Program-made: the position numbers and the translations under genes
Notes under the pieces: model-generated
What the model was told of the DNA's origin: nothing
The model's database searches: none
The model's input: the letters and a program-made list of their open reading frames with translations, nothing else
Part shown: positions 8,045-16,186 of the stretch, in pieces
How the letters are laid out: every line of letters starts with the position of its first letter
How positions within the stretch are numbered: position 1 is the stretch's first letter
NCBI GenBank assembly: GCA_963613665.1
Contig: CAVEAL010000003.1
Coordinates: forward strand, 1 to 64,000
From: F23-B02 sp963613665
GTDB lineage: Bacteria > Bacillota > Clostridia > Oscillospirales > Oscillospiraceae
DNA length: 64,000 nt
Reading direction: 5' to 3'

Positions 8045-9034
8045 ATGAAAAGAACACTGATCGCAGCCTTTATTCTTTGCCTCGTTTTGTGCTCCTGCAC
8101 GAATAAAGCGGAGCCTTCCCGTTCCTTTATCTGCGGAGAGGCAGCAGCTGCCGCCCTGTGCGACAACGGCGTTTTTACGGTCTCGCGCGGCAGCGTTAAA
8201 TGCTTTGATACTTCGGGAGAGCTCCTGTTTGAGCGTACACTGGAACTCGGCGGCGTGCACATAACGCACAACGGTTCTCTTGCCGCGGCATACGCCGATG
8301 GCGGACACTGTATTGTGTTTTCCGGCGGAGAGCTCATGAGCTCCGAATGCGGCCTCATAAACGCAGCGCTGTCCGAAACGGGATACCTTGCCGTGTGTGC
8401 GTATGAGCCCGGCTATATGGGAAGCGTGACGGTGTATTCGCCTGATAAAAAAGCGGTGTACAAATGGTACAGTGCGCATCAGACTCTTATAAGCGCCGCC
8501 GTATCTCCGGACGGAACGCGGCTTGCGGTACTGACCGATGAGGCGCTGCGGCTTTTCTCGCTTGACAGTGAGGCGGAACGCGGCTCGTTTGACTGCACCG
8601 GCCTGCGCGATGTCGTATGGCTCGGTGAACGGGTCTGCTGCATAGGTGAAAGCAAAGTATATGTCTGCAATGATGAGGGCAAGGTCAGGGGAAAACGTGA
8701 GCTTTCCGGCCAAACGGCAGGTTTGTTCGGGGTGCTTGACAGAAAGCTCATAATAGAGGTGAACGGGAATGACGCGGACGAAAAAAACGCCGTGTATATC
8801 CTCGATGACAGCCTCAATATAAAAAGCAGGATATCTCCCGACAGCGAGATCTGGTGCCTCGACTGCCGGAATGATAATATAGCGCTGCTCACGCAGAACA
8901 CGGTAAGCGTGTACGGCGCGGAGGGAAGACTCCTGCGCTCGGAAAAGGCGGCGGGAGCAAACATGGTGCTGCTTTCGGATGACGGAGATACGGTTACCGT
9001 CGGAGGAGGAAGCTTACGGGTGACAGAGAAATGA
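8045..9034 (+). CDS. Lipoprotein with beta-propeller-like repeats
   Basis: A 329-residue protein with a lipoprotein signal (positively charged start, hydrophobic stretch, LCSC with the cysteine at about residue 18). The mature part shows repeated short strands and phrases such as AAVSPDGTRLAVLTDEALRLFSLDSEAE, typical of WD40/YVTN-like propellers. It resembles proteins grouped as DUF5711 that are often next to CvpA genes in Clostridia, and here a CvpA-like gene follows after seven bases. Function unknown; an extracytoplasmic scaffold or sensor is plausible. Confidence 0.75.
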   Translation: MKRTLIAAFILCLVLCSCTNKAEPSRSFICGEAAAAALCDNGVFTVSRGSVKCFDTSGELLFERTLELGGVHITHNGSLAAAYADGGHCIVFSGGELMSSECGLINAALSETGYLAVCAYEPGYMGSVTVYSPDKKAVYKWYSAHQTLISAAVSPDGTRLAVLTDEALRLFSLDSEAERGSFDCTGLRDVVWLGERVCCIGESKVYVCNDEGKVRGKRELSGQTAGLFGVLDRKLIIEVNGNDADEKNAVYILDDSLNIKSRISPDSEIWCLDCRNDNIALLTQNTVSVYGAEGRLLRSEKAAGANMVLLSDDGDTVTVGGGSLRVTEK

Positions 9035-9041
9035 AGAACTC

Positions 9042-9749
9042 ATGAGATTTGTAATTGAACTGAGTCTGCTGCTAATACTATTTTATTGTACATGGCGCGG
9101 ATACAGACGTGGAGCGGTAAACGCAGCTATAAGCTTTGCCGCCGTTATCATCGCCGTCTCGGCGGCGCTCGTTATCGGTTCGGCTGCCGCGCCTTCAATG
9201 GCGTATCCGCTGCGGCCGTTTCTTGCGGGGTATATAGATTCTCAGCTTGAGGAAGAGGCCGCGCGCCATGCGGGCATTGACGAAACGCGCATTGAGGATA
9301 CCATAGAGGAAAGCCCCGGGTATCTGACACCGTATGCCGAAAGCTGCCTTGAAAGTCTCGGCTTCAATGCTCGGCGTGCGGTAAACTATTGCGGCAATGC
9401 GCAGAGAATATATGCCGGGTACGATATAGATGCGACCACTGCGGCGGCTCACGCGGGCAGTGAGGCGCTCGCCTACGCGATATGCTCGCTGATATTTTTT
9501 CCGCTTATTATGCTTTTCATATCGATCATAAAGCAGATATTCGCACTGCGATTCCGCATACGCGATAATGATGAGCTCGATCTCTACGGAGGAGCGGCAT
9601 TCGGCTTTGCTCGAGGCTTTATCTACTGCATATGCCTGTGCTGGCTGCTTAGCTTCTGCGGCAATGTGATCGGCAAAACGACATTGGACGACGGCCTGTT
9701 CAGCAGATTTTTCCTCCTGCTGAGCGATGCGGCCGATAAAATATTTTAA
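9042..9749 (+). CDS. CvpA-family membrane protein
   Basis: A 235-residue protein with an N-terminal hydrophobic helix followed by the short basic loop RGYRRGAVNAA, the CvpA/colicin V production family start, and about four transmembrane segments. A loop of about 80 residues after the second helix is longer than in the minimal CvpA. It is made with the upstream lipoprotein, and the clp gene follows 17 bases later. The biochemical role of CvpA proteins in Gram-positives is unsettled (envelope homeostasis in Enterobacteria). Confidence 0.8.
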   Translation: MRFVIELSLLLILFYCTWRGYRRGAVNAAISFAAVIIAVSAALVIGSAAAPSMAYPLRPFLAGYIDSQLEEEAARHAGIDETRIEDTIEESPGYLTPYAESCLESLGFNARRAVNYCGNAQRIYAGYDIDATTAAAHAGSEALAYAICSLIFFPLIMLFISIIKQIFALRFRIRDNDELDLYGGAAFGFARGFIYCICLCWLLSFCGNVIGKTTLDDGLFSRFFLLLSDAADKIF

Positions 9750-9766
9750 TGATTGGGGGATAAACA

Positions 9767-12121
9767 ATGCAGGCAAAAATGTGTTCACGCTGCGGCAAAA
9801 ACGTCGCTGTCGTGTTTATAACCAAGCTTGAAGGCGGAGTTCAGAAAAATGAGGGGCTGTGCCTTAAATGTGCACGCGAGCTCCATATAAAGCCCGTTGA
9901 TGATATGATCGAAAAAATGGGCATCTCCGATGAGGAGCTGGATAACCTCAGCGGAGAAATGATGAACGCCTTAAACGGTGTGGAGAGTCTCATGGATATG
10001 AGCCTTGATCCTGACGTTGATACCGGTTCCGACGGAGACGACGACGGTAAGACTGCGACCTTCCCGTTTTTGAACAGGCTGTTCGGAAACGGCGGAAATG
10101 TTCCGGCGGAGAGCGGCGGAGCAAATTCCAGCTCGTCCTCTCAGCAGCAGCCCAAGGATGGCACAAAGCCGCCCAAACGCAAGTTTTTGGACAATTACTG
10201 CATCAATCTGACAGATCGCGCCAGAGCGGGGAAACTCGATAACATGATAGGCCGCACCGAGGAGCTTGAGCGCGTTATTCAGATACTCAACCGCCGTCAG
10301 AAGAACAATCCCTGTCTTATCGGCGAGCCCGGTGTCGGAAAAACGGCCGTCGCGGAGGGTCTTGCACAGCGTATAGCCCTTGATCAGGTGCCGTATAAGC
10401 TGCTCGGCAAGGAGGTGTACCTTCTCGACCTGACGGCGCTCGTTGCCGGAACGCAGTTCAGAGGCCAGTTTGAAAGCCGGATGAAGGGCCTTATCGAGGA
10501 GATACGCAAGCAGGGCAATATAATCCTCGTTATCGACGAGGTCCACAATATCGTCGGCGCGGGCGACGCCGAGGGCAGCATGAACGCGGCCAATATCTTA
10601 AAGCCCGCTTTGTCACGCGGAGAGATACAGGTCATCGGCGCGACTACATTCACCGAATACCGCAAGCATATCGAAAAGGATTCAGCTCTCGAGCGCAGAT
10701 TCCAGCCCGTTACGATAAACGAGCCCTCTGTCTCGGACAGTATTGAGATACTCAAGGGCATCAGAAAATACTATGAGGACTATCACGGTGTCAGGATAAG
10801 CGACGAAATGTGCGCCGAGGCCGTCAAAATGTCCGAGCGCTATATAACCGACCGCTTCCTCCCGGATAAGGCCATTGACCTTATAGACGAGGCCTGCTCG
10901 GATGTAAACCTCAAGGATAAGAACATCGTCCGCCGCGCCGAGCTTCAGAAGGATCTTGACGATCTGCGCTACGAGCGCGAGGCGCTTATGAGCGCAGACG
11001 CACCCAATGCCGAAGAACTCACGGATGCTGATCTTGATAAGCGCTATGAGCGCATAGCCGAGCTTCGCAGCAAGGAGATGCAGCGCGAGCAGGAGCTGGC
11101 GTCGATCGAGCTTGAGGGAATTCCTGAGCTTACGGTCGATAATCTTGCGCGCATAATCGAGCTGTGGACGAAGATACCGGCCTCATCGATACGCGAGGAC
11201 GAGTTTGAGCGCCTTGCTGATCTTGATAAGCGCCTGAAGGCGCACATCGTCGGCCAGGACGAGGCGGTCGCCGCCGTGTGCGCCGCGATAAAGCGTTCAC
11301 GCGTTGGCCTCAAGGCAAAGCGCAAGCCGACGAGCTTCATCTTCGTCGGCGGCACGGGCGTCGGAAAAACCGAGCTCGTAAAGCGTCTGGCAGCCGATCT
11401 TTTCGACTCGCCCGAGTCGCTCATACGCCTCGATATGTCCGAGTTTATGGAAAAGTTCAGCGTCTCGCGCATCATCGGCTCGCCTCCGGGCTACGTCGGC
11501 TATGATGAGGCAGGACAGCTCACCGAGAAGATACGCCGCAAGCCGTACTCTGTAGTGCTCTTTGACGAGATAGAAAAAGCGCATCCGGACGTTCTGAACA
11601 TCCTGTTGCAGATCCTTGACGACGGCAGGATAACAGATGCGCAGGGCAGGACGGTCAATTTCGAAAACACCGTCATAGTCATGACGACCAACGCCGGCTC
11701 CAATAACAAGGGCGGCGCCATGGGCTTCGGCGGCACCGTCAGCGATATGGGGCGCGAGCGTGCGCTCAAGGCGCTCAACGATTTCCTGCGCCCGGAGTTT
11801 ATAAACCGCGTAGACGAGATAGTTTACTTCAACAGCCTCTCCGAGGAAAACTTCCGCAGCATAGCCGAGCTTATGCTCACGGAAACGCGCGACGCCATCG
11901 CCGAGCGCGGCATAAGCATGACGTGGAGTCCGGAGCTTATAGATTATCTCGTAAAGAAAAGCTACTCCGTCGTATACGGTGCGCGCAACCTGCGCCGCAC
12001 CATCCAGAAGGACGTTGAGGATGCCATCGCGCAGAAGATCATCGACTGCCGCGGCGAGAACGCAGGAAGGATATATCTCAGCGCCGATAACGGAGCAGTT
12101 ACGGTGGAGGTAAGCGAATGA
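9767..12121 (+). CDS. ClpC-like AAA+ unfoldase with N-terminal zinc ribbon
   Basis: A 784-residue double-AAA+ protein. Instead of the usual Clp N-domain it begins with a four-cysteine zinc ribbon (CSRCGKN ... CLKCARE, residues 6-40) and a Ser/Gln-rich linker up to about residue 145. The first AAA+ module has Walker A GEPGVGKT at about 186-193 and Walker B VIDEVH. A coiled-coil middle region of ClpC length follows at about 395-450. The second module has Walker A GGTGVGKT at about 527-534 with the sensor region FINRVDEIVYFN. The zinc ribbon resembles the N-terminal part of the adaptor McsA, so adaptor and unfoldase may be fused. It probably unfolds substrates for ClpP. It overlaps the next gene by four bases (ATGA). 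Confidence 0.93.
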   Translation: MQAKMCSRCGKNVAVVFITKLEGGVQKNEGLCLKCARELHIKPVDDMIEKMGISDEELDNLSGEMMNALNGVESLMDMSLDPDVDTGSDGDDDGKTATFPFLNRLFGNGGNVPAESGGANSSSSSQQQPKDGTKPPKRKFLDNYCINLTDRARAGKLDNMIGRTEELERVIQILNRRQKNNPCLIGEPGVGKTAVAEGLAQRIALDQVPYKLLGKEVYLLDLTALVAGTQFRGQFESRMKGLIEEIRKQGNIILVIDEVHNIVGAGDAEGSMNAANILKPALSRGEIQVIGATTFTEYRKHIEKDSALERRFQPVTINEPSVSDSIEILKGIRKYYEDYHGVRISDEMCAEAVKMSERYITDRFLPDKAIDLIDEACSDVNLKDKNIVRRAELQKDLDDLRYEREALMSADAPNAEELTDADLDKRYERIAELRSKEMQREQELASIELEGIPELTVDNLARIIELWTKIPASSIREDEFERLADLDKRLKAHIVGQDEAVAAVCAAIKRSRVGLKAKRKPTSFIFVGGTGVGKTELVKRLAADLFDSPESLIRLDMSEFMEKFSVSRIIGSPPGYVGYDEAGQLTEKIRRKPYSVVLFDEIEKAHPDVLNILLQILDDGRITDAQGRTVNFENTVIVMTTNAGSNNKGGAMGFGGTVSDMGRERALKALNDFLRPEFINRVDEIVYFNSLSEENFRSIAELMLTETRDAIAERGISMTWSPELIDYLVKKSYSVVYGARNLRRTIQKDVEDAIAQKIIDCRGENAGRIYLSADNGAVTVEVSE

Positions 12122-13149
12122 TAAGGTTTGAAAGCGACTACCTCGAGGGCGCGGTGCCGGAGATCATGAGCAGGCTGATCGAGACAAACTATGAGCAGAC
12201 GGCAGGTTACGGTACAGATCCATACTGCCGCGCGGCACGCGAGAAGATAAGGCTCGAGTGCAATGCCTTTGATGCCGACGTTCACTTTCTCGTCGGCGGC
12301 ACCCAGGCGAACCTCACGGTCATCAGTGCTGCTCTGCGTCCGCATCAGGGCGTGATGGCGGCGCAGACCGCGCATATAGAGGTGCACGAAACCGGAGCAA
12401 TTGAGGCAGCCGGACACAAAGTAATAACTCTGCCGACCTGTGACGGCAAGATAAACGCCGCAGGAGTCAGAGACTGTGTCCTGCGGCACAGAGAGGATGA
12501 ATCGTTTGAGCATATCGTTCAGCCGGCAATGGTGTATATCTCTCAGCCTACGGAGACCGGTACGGTGTATACGCTGCCGGAGCTTGAGGAAATGAGCTGC
12601 GTATGCCGTGAATTGGGAGTGCTCCTGTTTGTTGACGGTGCGCGCATGTCCTGCGCACTGGCCTGCGACGGTACGCCGCAGCTGCCTGATCTTGCGCGCC
12701 TGTGCGACGTGTTCTACATCGGCGGAACCAAGCACGGAGCGCTGTTCGGCGAGGCCGTCGTCATAAAAAACGATGCGATAAAAAAGGACTTCCGCTATAT
12801 CATAAAACAGCGCGGCGGCATGTTTGCCAAGGGCAGACTGCTCGGCCTGCAATTTGACACGCTGTTCACCGACGGCTTGTATTACAGGATCGGCCGCCGT
12901 GAGGTGGCGCAGGCCATGCGTCTGAGTGCGGCATTCGAGGTAAAGGGCATAGAGTTTGCGTATCCTTCGCCGACAAACCAGGTATTCCCGATACTCAGCA
13001 AGCGTCAGCTTGAGGCGCTTCGCGAAAAGTACAGCTTTTCCGTTCAGGAGCAGCTTCCCGACGGCGGCGCGGTCACGCGGTTCTGCACGAGCTGGGCAAG
13101 CAAGGAAAGCGACATTGACGCGCTTATTTCCGATATAAATAACTTTTGA
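12118..13149 (+). CDS. Low-specificity threonine aldolase-like PLP enzyme
   Basis: A 343-residue fold-type I PLP enzyme of the beta-eliminating lyase/threonine aldolase family (SDYLEGAVPEIMSRL start, ETGAIEAAGHKV, FVDGARMSCAL with the Asp contacting the PLP ring nitrogen, and the Schiff-base lysine in GGTKHGALFGE). Family members cleave L-threonine or L-allo-threonine to glycine and acetaldehyde. Start ATG overlaps the clp stop codon. The following macrodomain gene begins eight bases after its stop. Confidence 0.9.
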   Translation: MIRFESDYLEGAVPEIMSRLIETNYEQTAGYGTDPYCRAAREKIRLECNAFDADVHFLVGGTQANLTVISAALRPHQGVMAAQTAHIEVHETGAIEAAGHKVITLPTCDGKINAAGVRDCVLRHREDESFEHIVQPAMVYISQPTETGTVYTLPELEEMSCVCRELGVLLFVDGARMSCALACDGTPQLPDLARLCDVFYIGGTKHGALFGEAVVIKNDAIKKDFRYIIKQRGGMFAKGRLLGLQFDTLFTDGLYYRIGRREVAQAMRLSAAFEVKGIEFAYPSPTNQVFPILSKRQLEALREKYSFSVQEQLPDGGAVTRFCTSWASKESDIDALISDINNF

Positions 13150-13157
13150 GGTGCGAT

Positions 13158-13670
13158 ATGGCTAAGATAGAGATAATTCAGGGTGACATTACAAAGCAGG
13201 AGGTCGATGCCATCGTCAATGCGGCAAACTGCTCGCTGCTCGGCGGAGGAGGAGTTGACGGTGCAATACACCGTGCGGCGGGGCCCGGACTTCTGGTCGA
13301 GTGCCGTACGCTGGGCGGCTGCAAAACCGGCGAGGCGAAGATCACCCGCGGCTATGATCTTCCGGCAAAGTATGTTATCCACACGCCCGGCCCCGTCTGG
13401 AACGGCGGCAATAACGGCGAGGCGGACAAGCTCCGCTCCTGCTACCGCAGCTGCCTCGTGCTCGCATCCGAAAACGGCTGCAAAACCGTGGACTTTCCGT
13501 CCATATCCACCGGCGTTTATCATTTTCCTCTTTCCAAGGCATCGGAGATCGCAGTTAAAACCATCTCCGAGTACCTGTTCGAGCACCCCGAGATAGAACG
13601 CGTGCGCATGGTCTGCTTTGATGCGCGCACGAAGGAGTATTACGAAAAGGCTCTGGAGAAGCTTAAATGA
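13158..13670 (+). CDS. Macrodomain protein, probable O-acetyl-ADP-ribose deacetylase
   Basis: A 170-residue stand-alone macrodomain of the YmdB/MacroD class: start IEIIQGDITKQEVDAIVNAANCSLLGGGGVDGAIHRAAG (the VNAAN and GGGVDGAIH ADP-ribose-binding signatures), then PAKYVIHTPGP and SISTGVYHFP. Family members remove ADP-ribose from protein or cleave O-acetyl-ADP-ribose. The frame could open at a TTG at 13146, but ATG 13158 follows GAGGTG and matches the family start. It overlaps the rhomboid gene by four bases. Confidence 0.93.
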   Translation: MAKIEIIQGDITKQEVDAIVNAANCSLLGGGGVDGAIHRAAGPGLLVECRTLGGCKTGEAKITRGYDLPAKYVIHTPGPVWNGGNNGEADKLRSCYRSCLVLASENGCKTVDFPSISTGVYHFPLSKASEIAVKTISEYLFEHPEIERVRMVCFDARTKEYYEKALEKLK

Positions 13671-14227
13671 AAAGACTGTTCAGACTGCAATATAATGCAC
13701 CCGTGACGCTGACCTTCGCGCTCGTATCGCTCATAGCGCTGCTGCTCGGCAGGGTCACCGACGGCTGGACGGACACATATCTTTTCAGCGTCTGGCACTC
13801 GTCGCTGTCCGATATCCTTACATATCCGCGCTTTTTCCTGCATGTTCTCGGCCATGTTGACTATGACCATTACATCGGAAATATGATGATGATCCTCGTC
13901 GTCGGCCCCGGGCTTGAGGAAAAGTACGGAAGCCGCAGCCTGCTGAGCGCAATTATCATAACCGCGCTCGTGTCAGGACTTGTGTACTGGTTCCTGTTTC
14001 CGGACTCTATGCTCATGGGTGCGTCGGGCATCGTGTTCATGATGATAGTAATGGCATCTCTTGCCGGAATGCGCGACGGCTGCATTCCAATTACGCTCAT
14101 TCTCGTGCTTGTGCTCTACCTCGGAAACGAGGTGGTCAACGGCGTAATGCTCAAGGATAACGTGTCGCAGCTTACGCACATCATCGGCGGCGTGTGCGGC
14201 GCCGTGCTGGGGCTCAGAAGACGATGA
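13667..14227 (+). CDS. Rhomboid-family intramembrane serine protease
   Basis: A 186-residue protein with about six hydrophobic helices. The active-site serine motif is GASGIVF (about residues 123-129) and the catalytic histidine is in the last helix (LTHIIGGVCGAVLG). The conserved HVDYDHYIGNM before the first catalytic helix matches the rhomboid HxxxxHxxxN loop. The protein is short, close to the minimal six-helix bacterial core. Substrate unknown. It overlaps its neighbours on both sides, so it is made within the operon. Confidence 0.88.
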   Translation: MKRLFRLQYNAPVTLTFALVSLIALLLGRVTDGWTDTYLFSVWHSSLSDILTYPRFFLHVLGHVDYDHYIGNMMMILVVGPGLEEKYGSRSLLSAIIITALVSGLVYWFLFPDSMLMGASGIVFMMIVMASLAGMRDGCIPITLILVLVLYLGNEVVNGVMLKDNVSQLTHIIGGVCGAVLGLRRR

Positions 14228-14652
14228 GAGAAAAGGTCATAATATCTGCCTGTCTGCTGGGGCTTGACTGCAAGTACGACGGCGGCAATAACAGACTGCC
14301 GGAGGATAAGCTCGGAATGCTTACGGAAAAATACGAGCTCATCCCCGTATGCCCGGAATGCTACGGCGGACTTACAACGCCGCGCACTCCGTCAGAGCGA
14401 TCTGGAGACAGGGTCGTATCAAAAACCGGCGCAGATGTCACCGCACAGTTTAACAGGGGCGCGCAGGCAGCGCTTTACCTTGCCGGGCTCTGCGGCGCGA
14501 AGCTTGCGATACTCAAATCAAACAGTCCATCCTGCGGCAGCGGTACGGTCTATGACGGAATGTTCAGCGGAAAGCTCGTCCCCGGTGACGGTGTCACCGC
14601 CGAGCTTTTAAAGGAGCACGGCATCAGGATAATAAACGAAAATGCACTCTGA
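14224..14652 (+). CDS. DUF523 family protein
   Basis: A 142-residue protein with the DUF523 pattern: ISACLLGLDCKYDGGNN at the start, PVCPECYGGL in the middle and SPSCGSGTVYDG in the last third, with cysteines that could bind a metal or an iron-sulfur cluster. The start at 14224 (ATGA overlap with the rhomboid stop) is preferred over an upstream frame opening at 14194. Biochemical function unknown. A terminator overlaps its stop codon. Confidence 0.85.
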   Translation: MREKVIISACLLGLDCKYDGGNNRLPEDKLGMLTEKYELIPVCPECYGGLTTPRTPSERSGDRVVSKTGADVTAQFNRGAQAALYLAGLCGAKLAILKSNSPSCGSGTVYDGMFSGKLVPGDGVTAELLKEHGIRIINENAL

Positions 14653-14667
14653 CTGAGTGCATTTTTT
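14639..14667 (+). terminator. Terminator after the clp-DUF523 operon
   Basis: 11-bp arms AAAATGCACTC and GAGTGCATTTT with a 5-base loop, running on into T residues. The 3' arm also supplies the -35 of the yabP promoter. Confidence 0.88.
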
Positions 14668-14687
14668 GCGTCTGAGGCTCATATGCT
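14659..14687 (+). promoter_or_regulatory. Sigma-E-like promoter of yabP-yabQ
   Basis: GCATTTT at 14659-14665 matches the mother-cell sigma-E -35 (KMATATT), then 14 bases, then CATATGCT at 14680-14687 (consensus CATACA-T). In Bacillus yabP is a known sigma-E gene. The -35 lies inside the 3' arm of the preceding terminator. The match is by eye. Confidence 0.6.
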
Positions 14688-14712
14688 TGTACAAAAAAAG
14701 GGGGACTTGCAC

Positions 14713-14997
14713 ATGGCATATGAGGAGAAACAGCAGCAGACGGTAAAAACGCACGGCATAAGCCTTGAGGACAGGACGCGGCTCAATGTAACGGGCGTCG
14801 AGGACGTCGAGAGCTTTGACGAGAACGTCATTGTCATGAACACCGCCTGTGGAGATCTCATCGTGCGCGGCAGTGGCCTGCACATCGGCAGGATAAGCCT
14901 CGATATCGGACAGCTTAGCGTCGAGGGCAGCATAAGTGAGCTGAGCTATGAGGACAAAGCTACGGCGGGCGGCTTCTGGCAGAAGCTTTTCGGATAA
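14713..14997 (+). CDS. yabP: Sporulation protein YabP
   Basis: A 94-residue protein that aligns with the Bacillus YabP pattern: short polar start, HGISLEDRTRLNVTGVEDVESFDE, a central IVRGSGLHIGRISLD and the C-terminal GFWQKLFG. It is needed for spore cortex formation, probably by recruitment to the forespore membrane together with YabQ. The frame is open from 14683, but that ATG sits in the predicted sigma-E -10; ATG 14713 follows a strong AAGGGGG site. yabQ starts at the base after its stop. Confidence 0.93.
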   Translation: MAYEEKQQQTVKTHGISLEDRTRLNVTGVEDVESFDENVIVMNTACGDLIVRGSGLHIGRISLDIGQLSVEGSISELSYEDKATAGGFWQKLFG

Positions 14998-15588
14998 ATG
15001 CATCTTGCAATATCACTTCAGCTCGCACAGCTTGCCGTCTCCGTGCTGACCGGCTTTGCTCTCGGCTCGGTTTACGATATCCTCCGTGCACTGCGCCGCA
15101 AGACTCGCAGGAACGCAGCGGCCGACGCGCTGTTTGGCGTTCTGCTGCTGTTTGCCCTGTTTACGCTCGGCATGGATATGGGGCAGGGGAGGCTGCAGCT
15201 GTTCATGCTGTGCGCCGTGACCTCCGGCTTTGCGGCTTATATGGCACTTCTCAGCCCGCTGATCCTCCCCGTTTTTTTACATCTTGCGTGTTTGGTAATG
15301 AAAATTTTTTCACCCGTCAATAAATTTATAAAAAAACTTGAAGATTACGTCAAAAAATGCTTTTCAAAAGCCTTTAACTGGTTTACAATGAAACAAAGCG
15401 GAAAAAGGAGAAGAGAGAAGCAGGATGAAAAAATCGACGACGATCATCGGTCTGGCATTGACGATGCTTGCCGTATATGCTATTCTGAACTTAGTGAGCC
15501 TCAAACGCGATCTCGCCGAAGCCATAGAGCAGTCGAGCGCCCTGCAGGCAGAGATACGGCAGGCTCAGGAGGACGGCGCATATCTTGA
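14998..15588 (+). CDS. yabQ: Spore cortex protein YabQ, with unusual read-on tail
   Basis: 196 residues as an open frame. The first 140 or so are a typical YabQ: four hydrophobic helices with GFALGSVYDILRALRRKTR in the first loop and a basic tail ending KRRREK. The remaining 50 or so residues are read out of frame through the beginning of divIC, so the gene overlaps divIC by 164 bases. That tail (rich in Arg, Ser, Cys) does not look like conserved protein. YabQ is a mother-cell membrane protein needed for cortex synthesis. Either the tail is tolerated or there is a small indel near 15420. Confidence 0.88.
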   Translation: MHLAISLQLAQLAVSVLTGFALGSVYDILRALRRKTRRNAAADALFGVLLLFALFTLGMDMGQGRLQLFMLCAVTSGFAAYMALLSPLILPVFLHLACLVMKIFSPVNKFIKKLEDYVKKCFSKAFNWFTMKQSGKRRREKQDEKIDDDHRSGIDDACRICYSELSEPQTRSRRSHRAVERPAGRDTAGSGGRRIS

Positions 15589-15697
15589 GCGGCAGCTTGA
15601 GGATATGGATACCGACGACGGTATAGAGAGTCTGGCAAAATACCGGCTGAAGCTTATCGGCTCGGATGAAAAGATATTTAGAGATATAAGGGGATAA
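15425..15697 (+). CDS. divIC: Septum formation initiator, DivIC/FtsL family
   Basis: A 90-residue bitopic protein: short cytoplasmic start, one transmembrane helix at about residues 6-24 and a coiled coil (LKRDLAEAIEQSSALQAEIRQAQEDGAYLERQLEDM), ending in the IESLAKYRLKLIGSDEKIF motif of DivIC-type proteins. It acts at the division septum with FtsL and DivIB. The yabP-yabQ-divIC-yabR order is the same as in Bacillus. Its ribosome site (AGCAGG) is weak and lies inside yabQ. Confidence 0.9.
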   Translation: MKKSTTIIGLALTMLAVYAILNLVSLKRDLAEAIEQSSALQAEIRQAQEDGAYLERQLEDMDTDDGIESLAKYRLKLIGSDEKIFRDIRG

Positions 15698-15700
15698 AAT

Positions 15701-16147
15701 ATGCAGCCTGAAGTGGGAGCAGTGCTGGAAGGCAAGGTTAGCGGCGTAACGAAATTCGGCGCTTTCGTGAACCTTCCCGGAGGCAAGAGCGGTCTTGTGC
15801 ATATTTCGGAGATAGCAAACACCTTTGTAAACGACGTTGCGCAGTATGTCAGCGTCGGCCAGACTGTCAAGGTCAAGGTCATCGGCATAAACGGGGATAA
15901 GATCAATCTCTCGATTAAGCGTGCCGAGGAAACGGAGGAGGCTCCGCGCCGCCGTGCGCCGCAGCAGCCGCGTCCGACTGCGCCCAAACAGCAGCAGCCG
16001 CGCCAGCAGCCAAGCGGTCAGGTAGCAGCGCCGACAGACGATCAGGACTTTGAGGATAAGCTCAAGCAGTTTATGAAGGACTCCGACAGCCGCATAGCGG
16101 ATAACCGCATGTATGCCGACCGAGGTCGTTCGCGCAGAAGAAAATAA
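15701..16147 (+). CDS. S1-domain RNA-binding protein (YabR-like)
   Basis: A 148-residue protein with one S1 domain at residues 1-75 (PEVGAVLEGKVSGVTKFGAFVNLPGGKSGLVHISEIA ... VKVIGINGDKINLSIK) and a basic, Pro/Gln/Arg-rich low-complexity tail. In Bacillus the equivalent gene is yabR, also right after divIC. It probably binds RNA or ribosomes as a general stress or translation factor. It starts three bases after the divIC stop and has its own terminator. Confidence 0.92.
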   Translation: MQPEVGAVLEGKVSGVTKFGAFVNLPGGKSGLVHISEIANTFVNDVAQYVSVGQTVKVKVIGINGDKINLSIKRAEETEEAPRRRAPQQPRPTAPKQQQPRQQPSGQVAAPTDDQDFEDKLKQFMKDSDSRIADNRMYADRGRSRRRK

Positions 16148-16157
16148 GGATACTATC

Positions 16158-16185
16158 ATCAGCCGCCCTGCGCGGCTGATTTTTT
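16158..16185 (+). terminator. Terminator after the S1 protein gene
   Basis: Arms ATCAGCCGC and GCGGCTGAT with a 5-base loop, followed by TTTTTT. Confidence 0.92.
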
Positions 16186-16186
16186 A

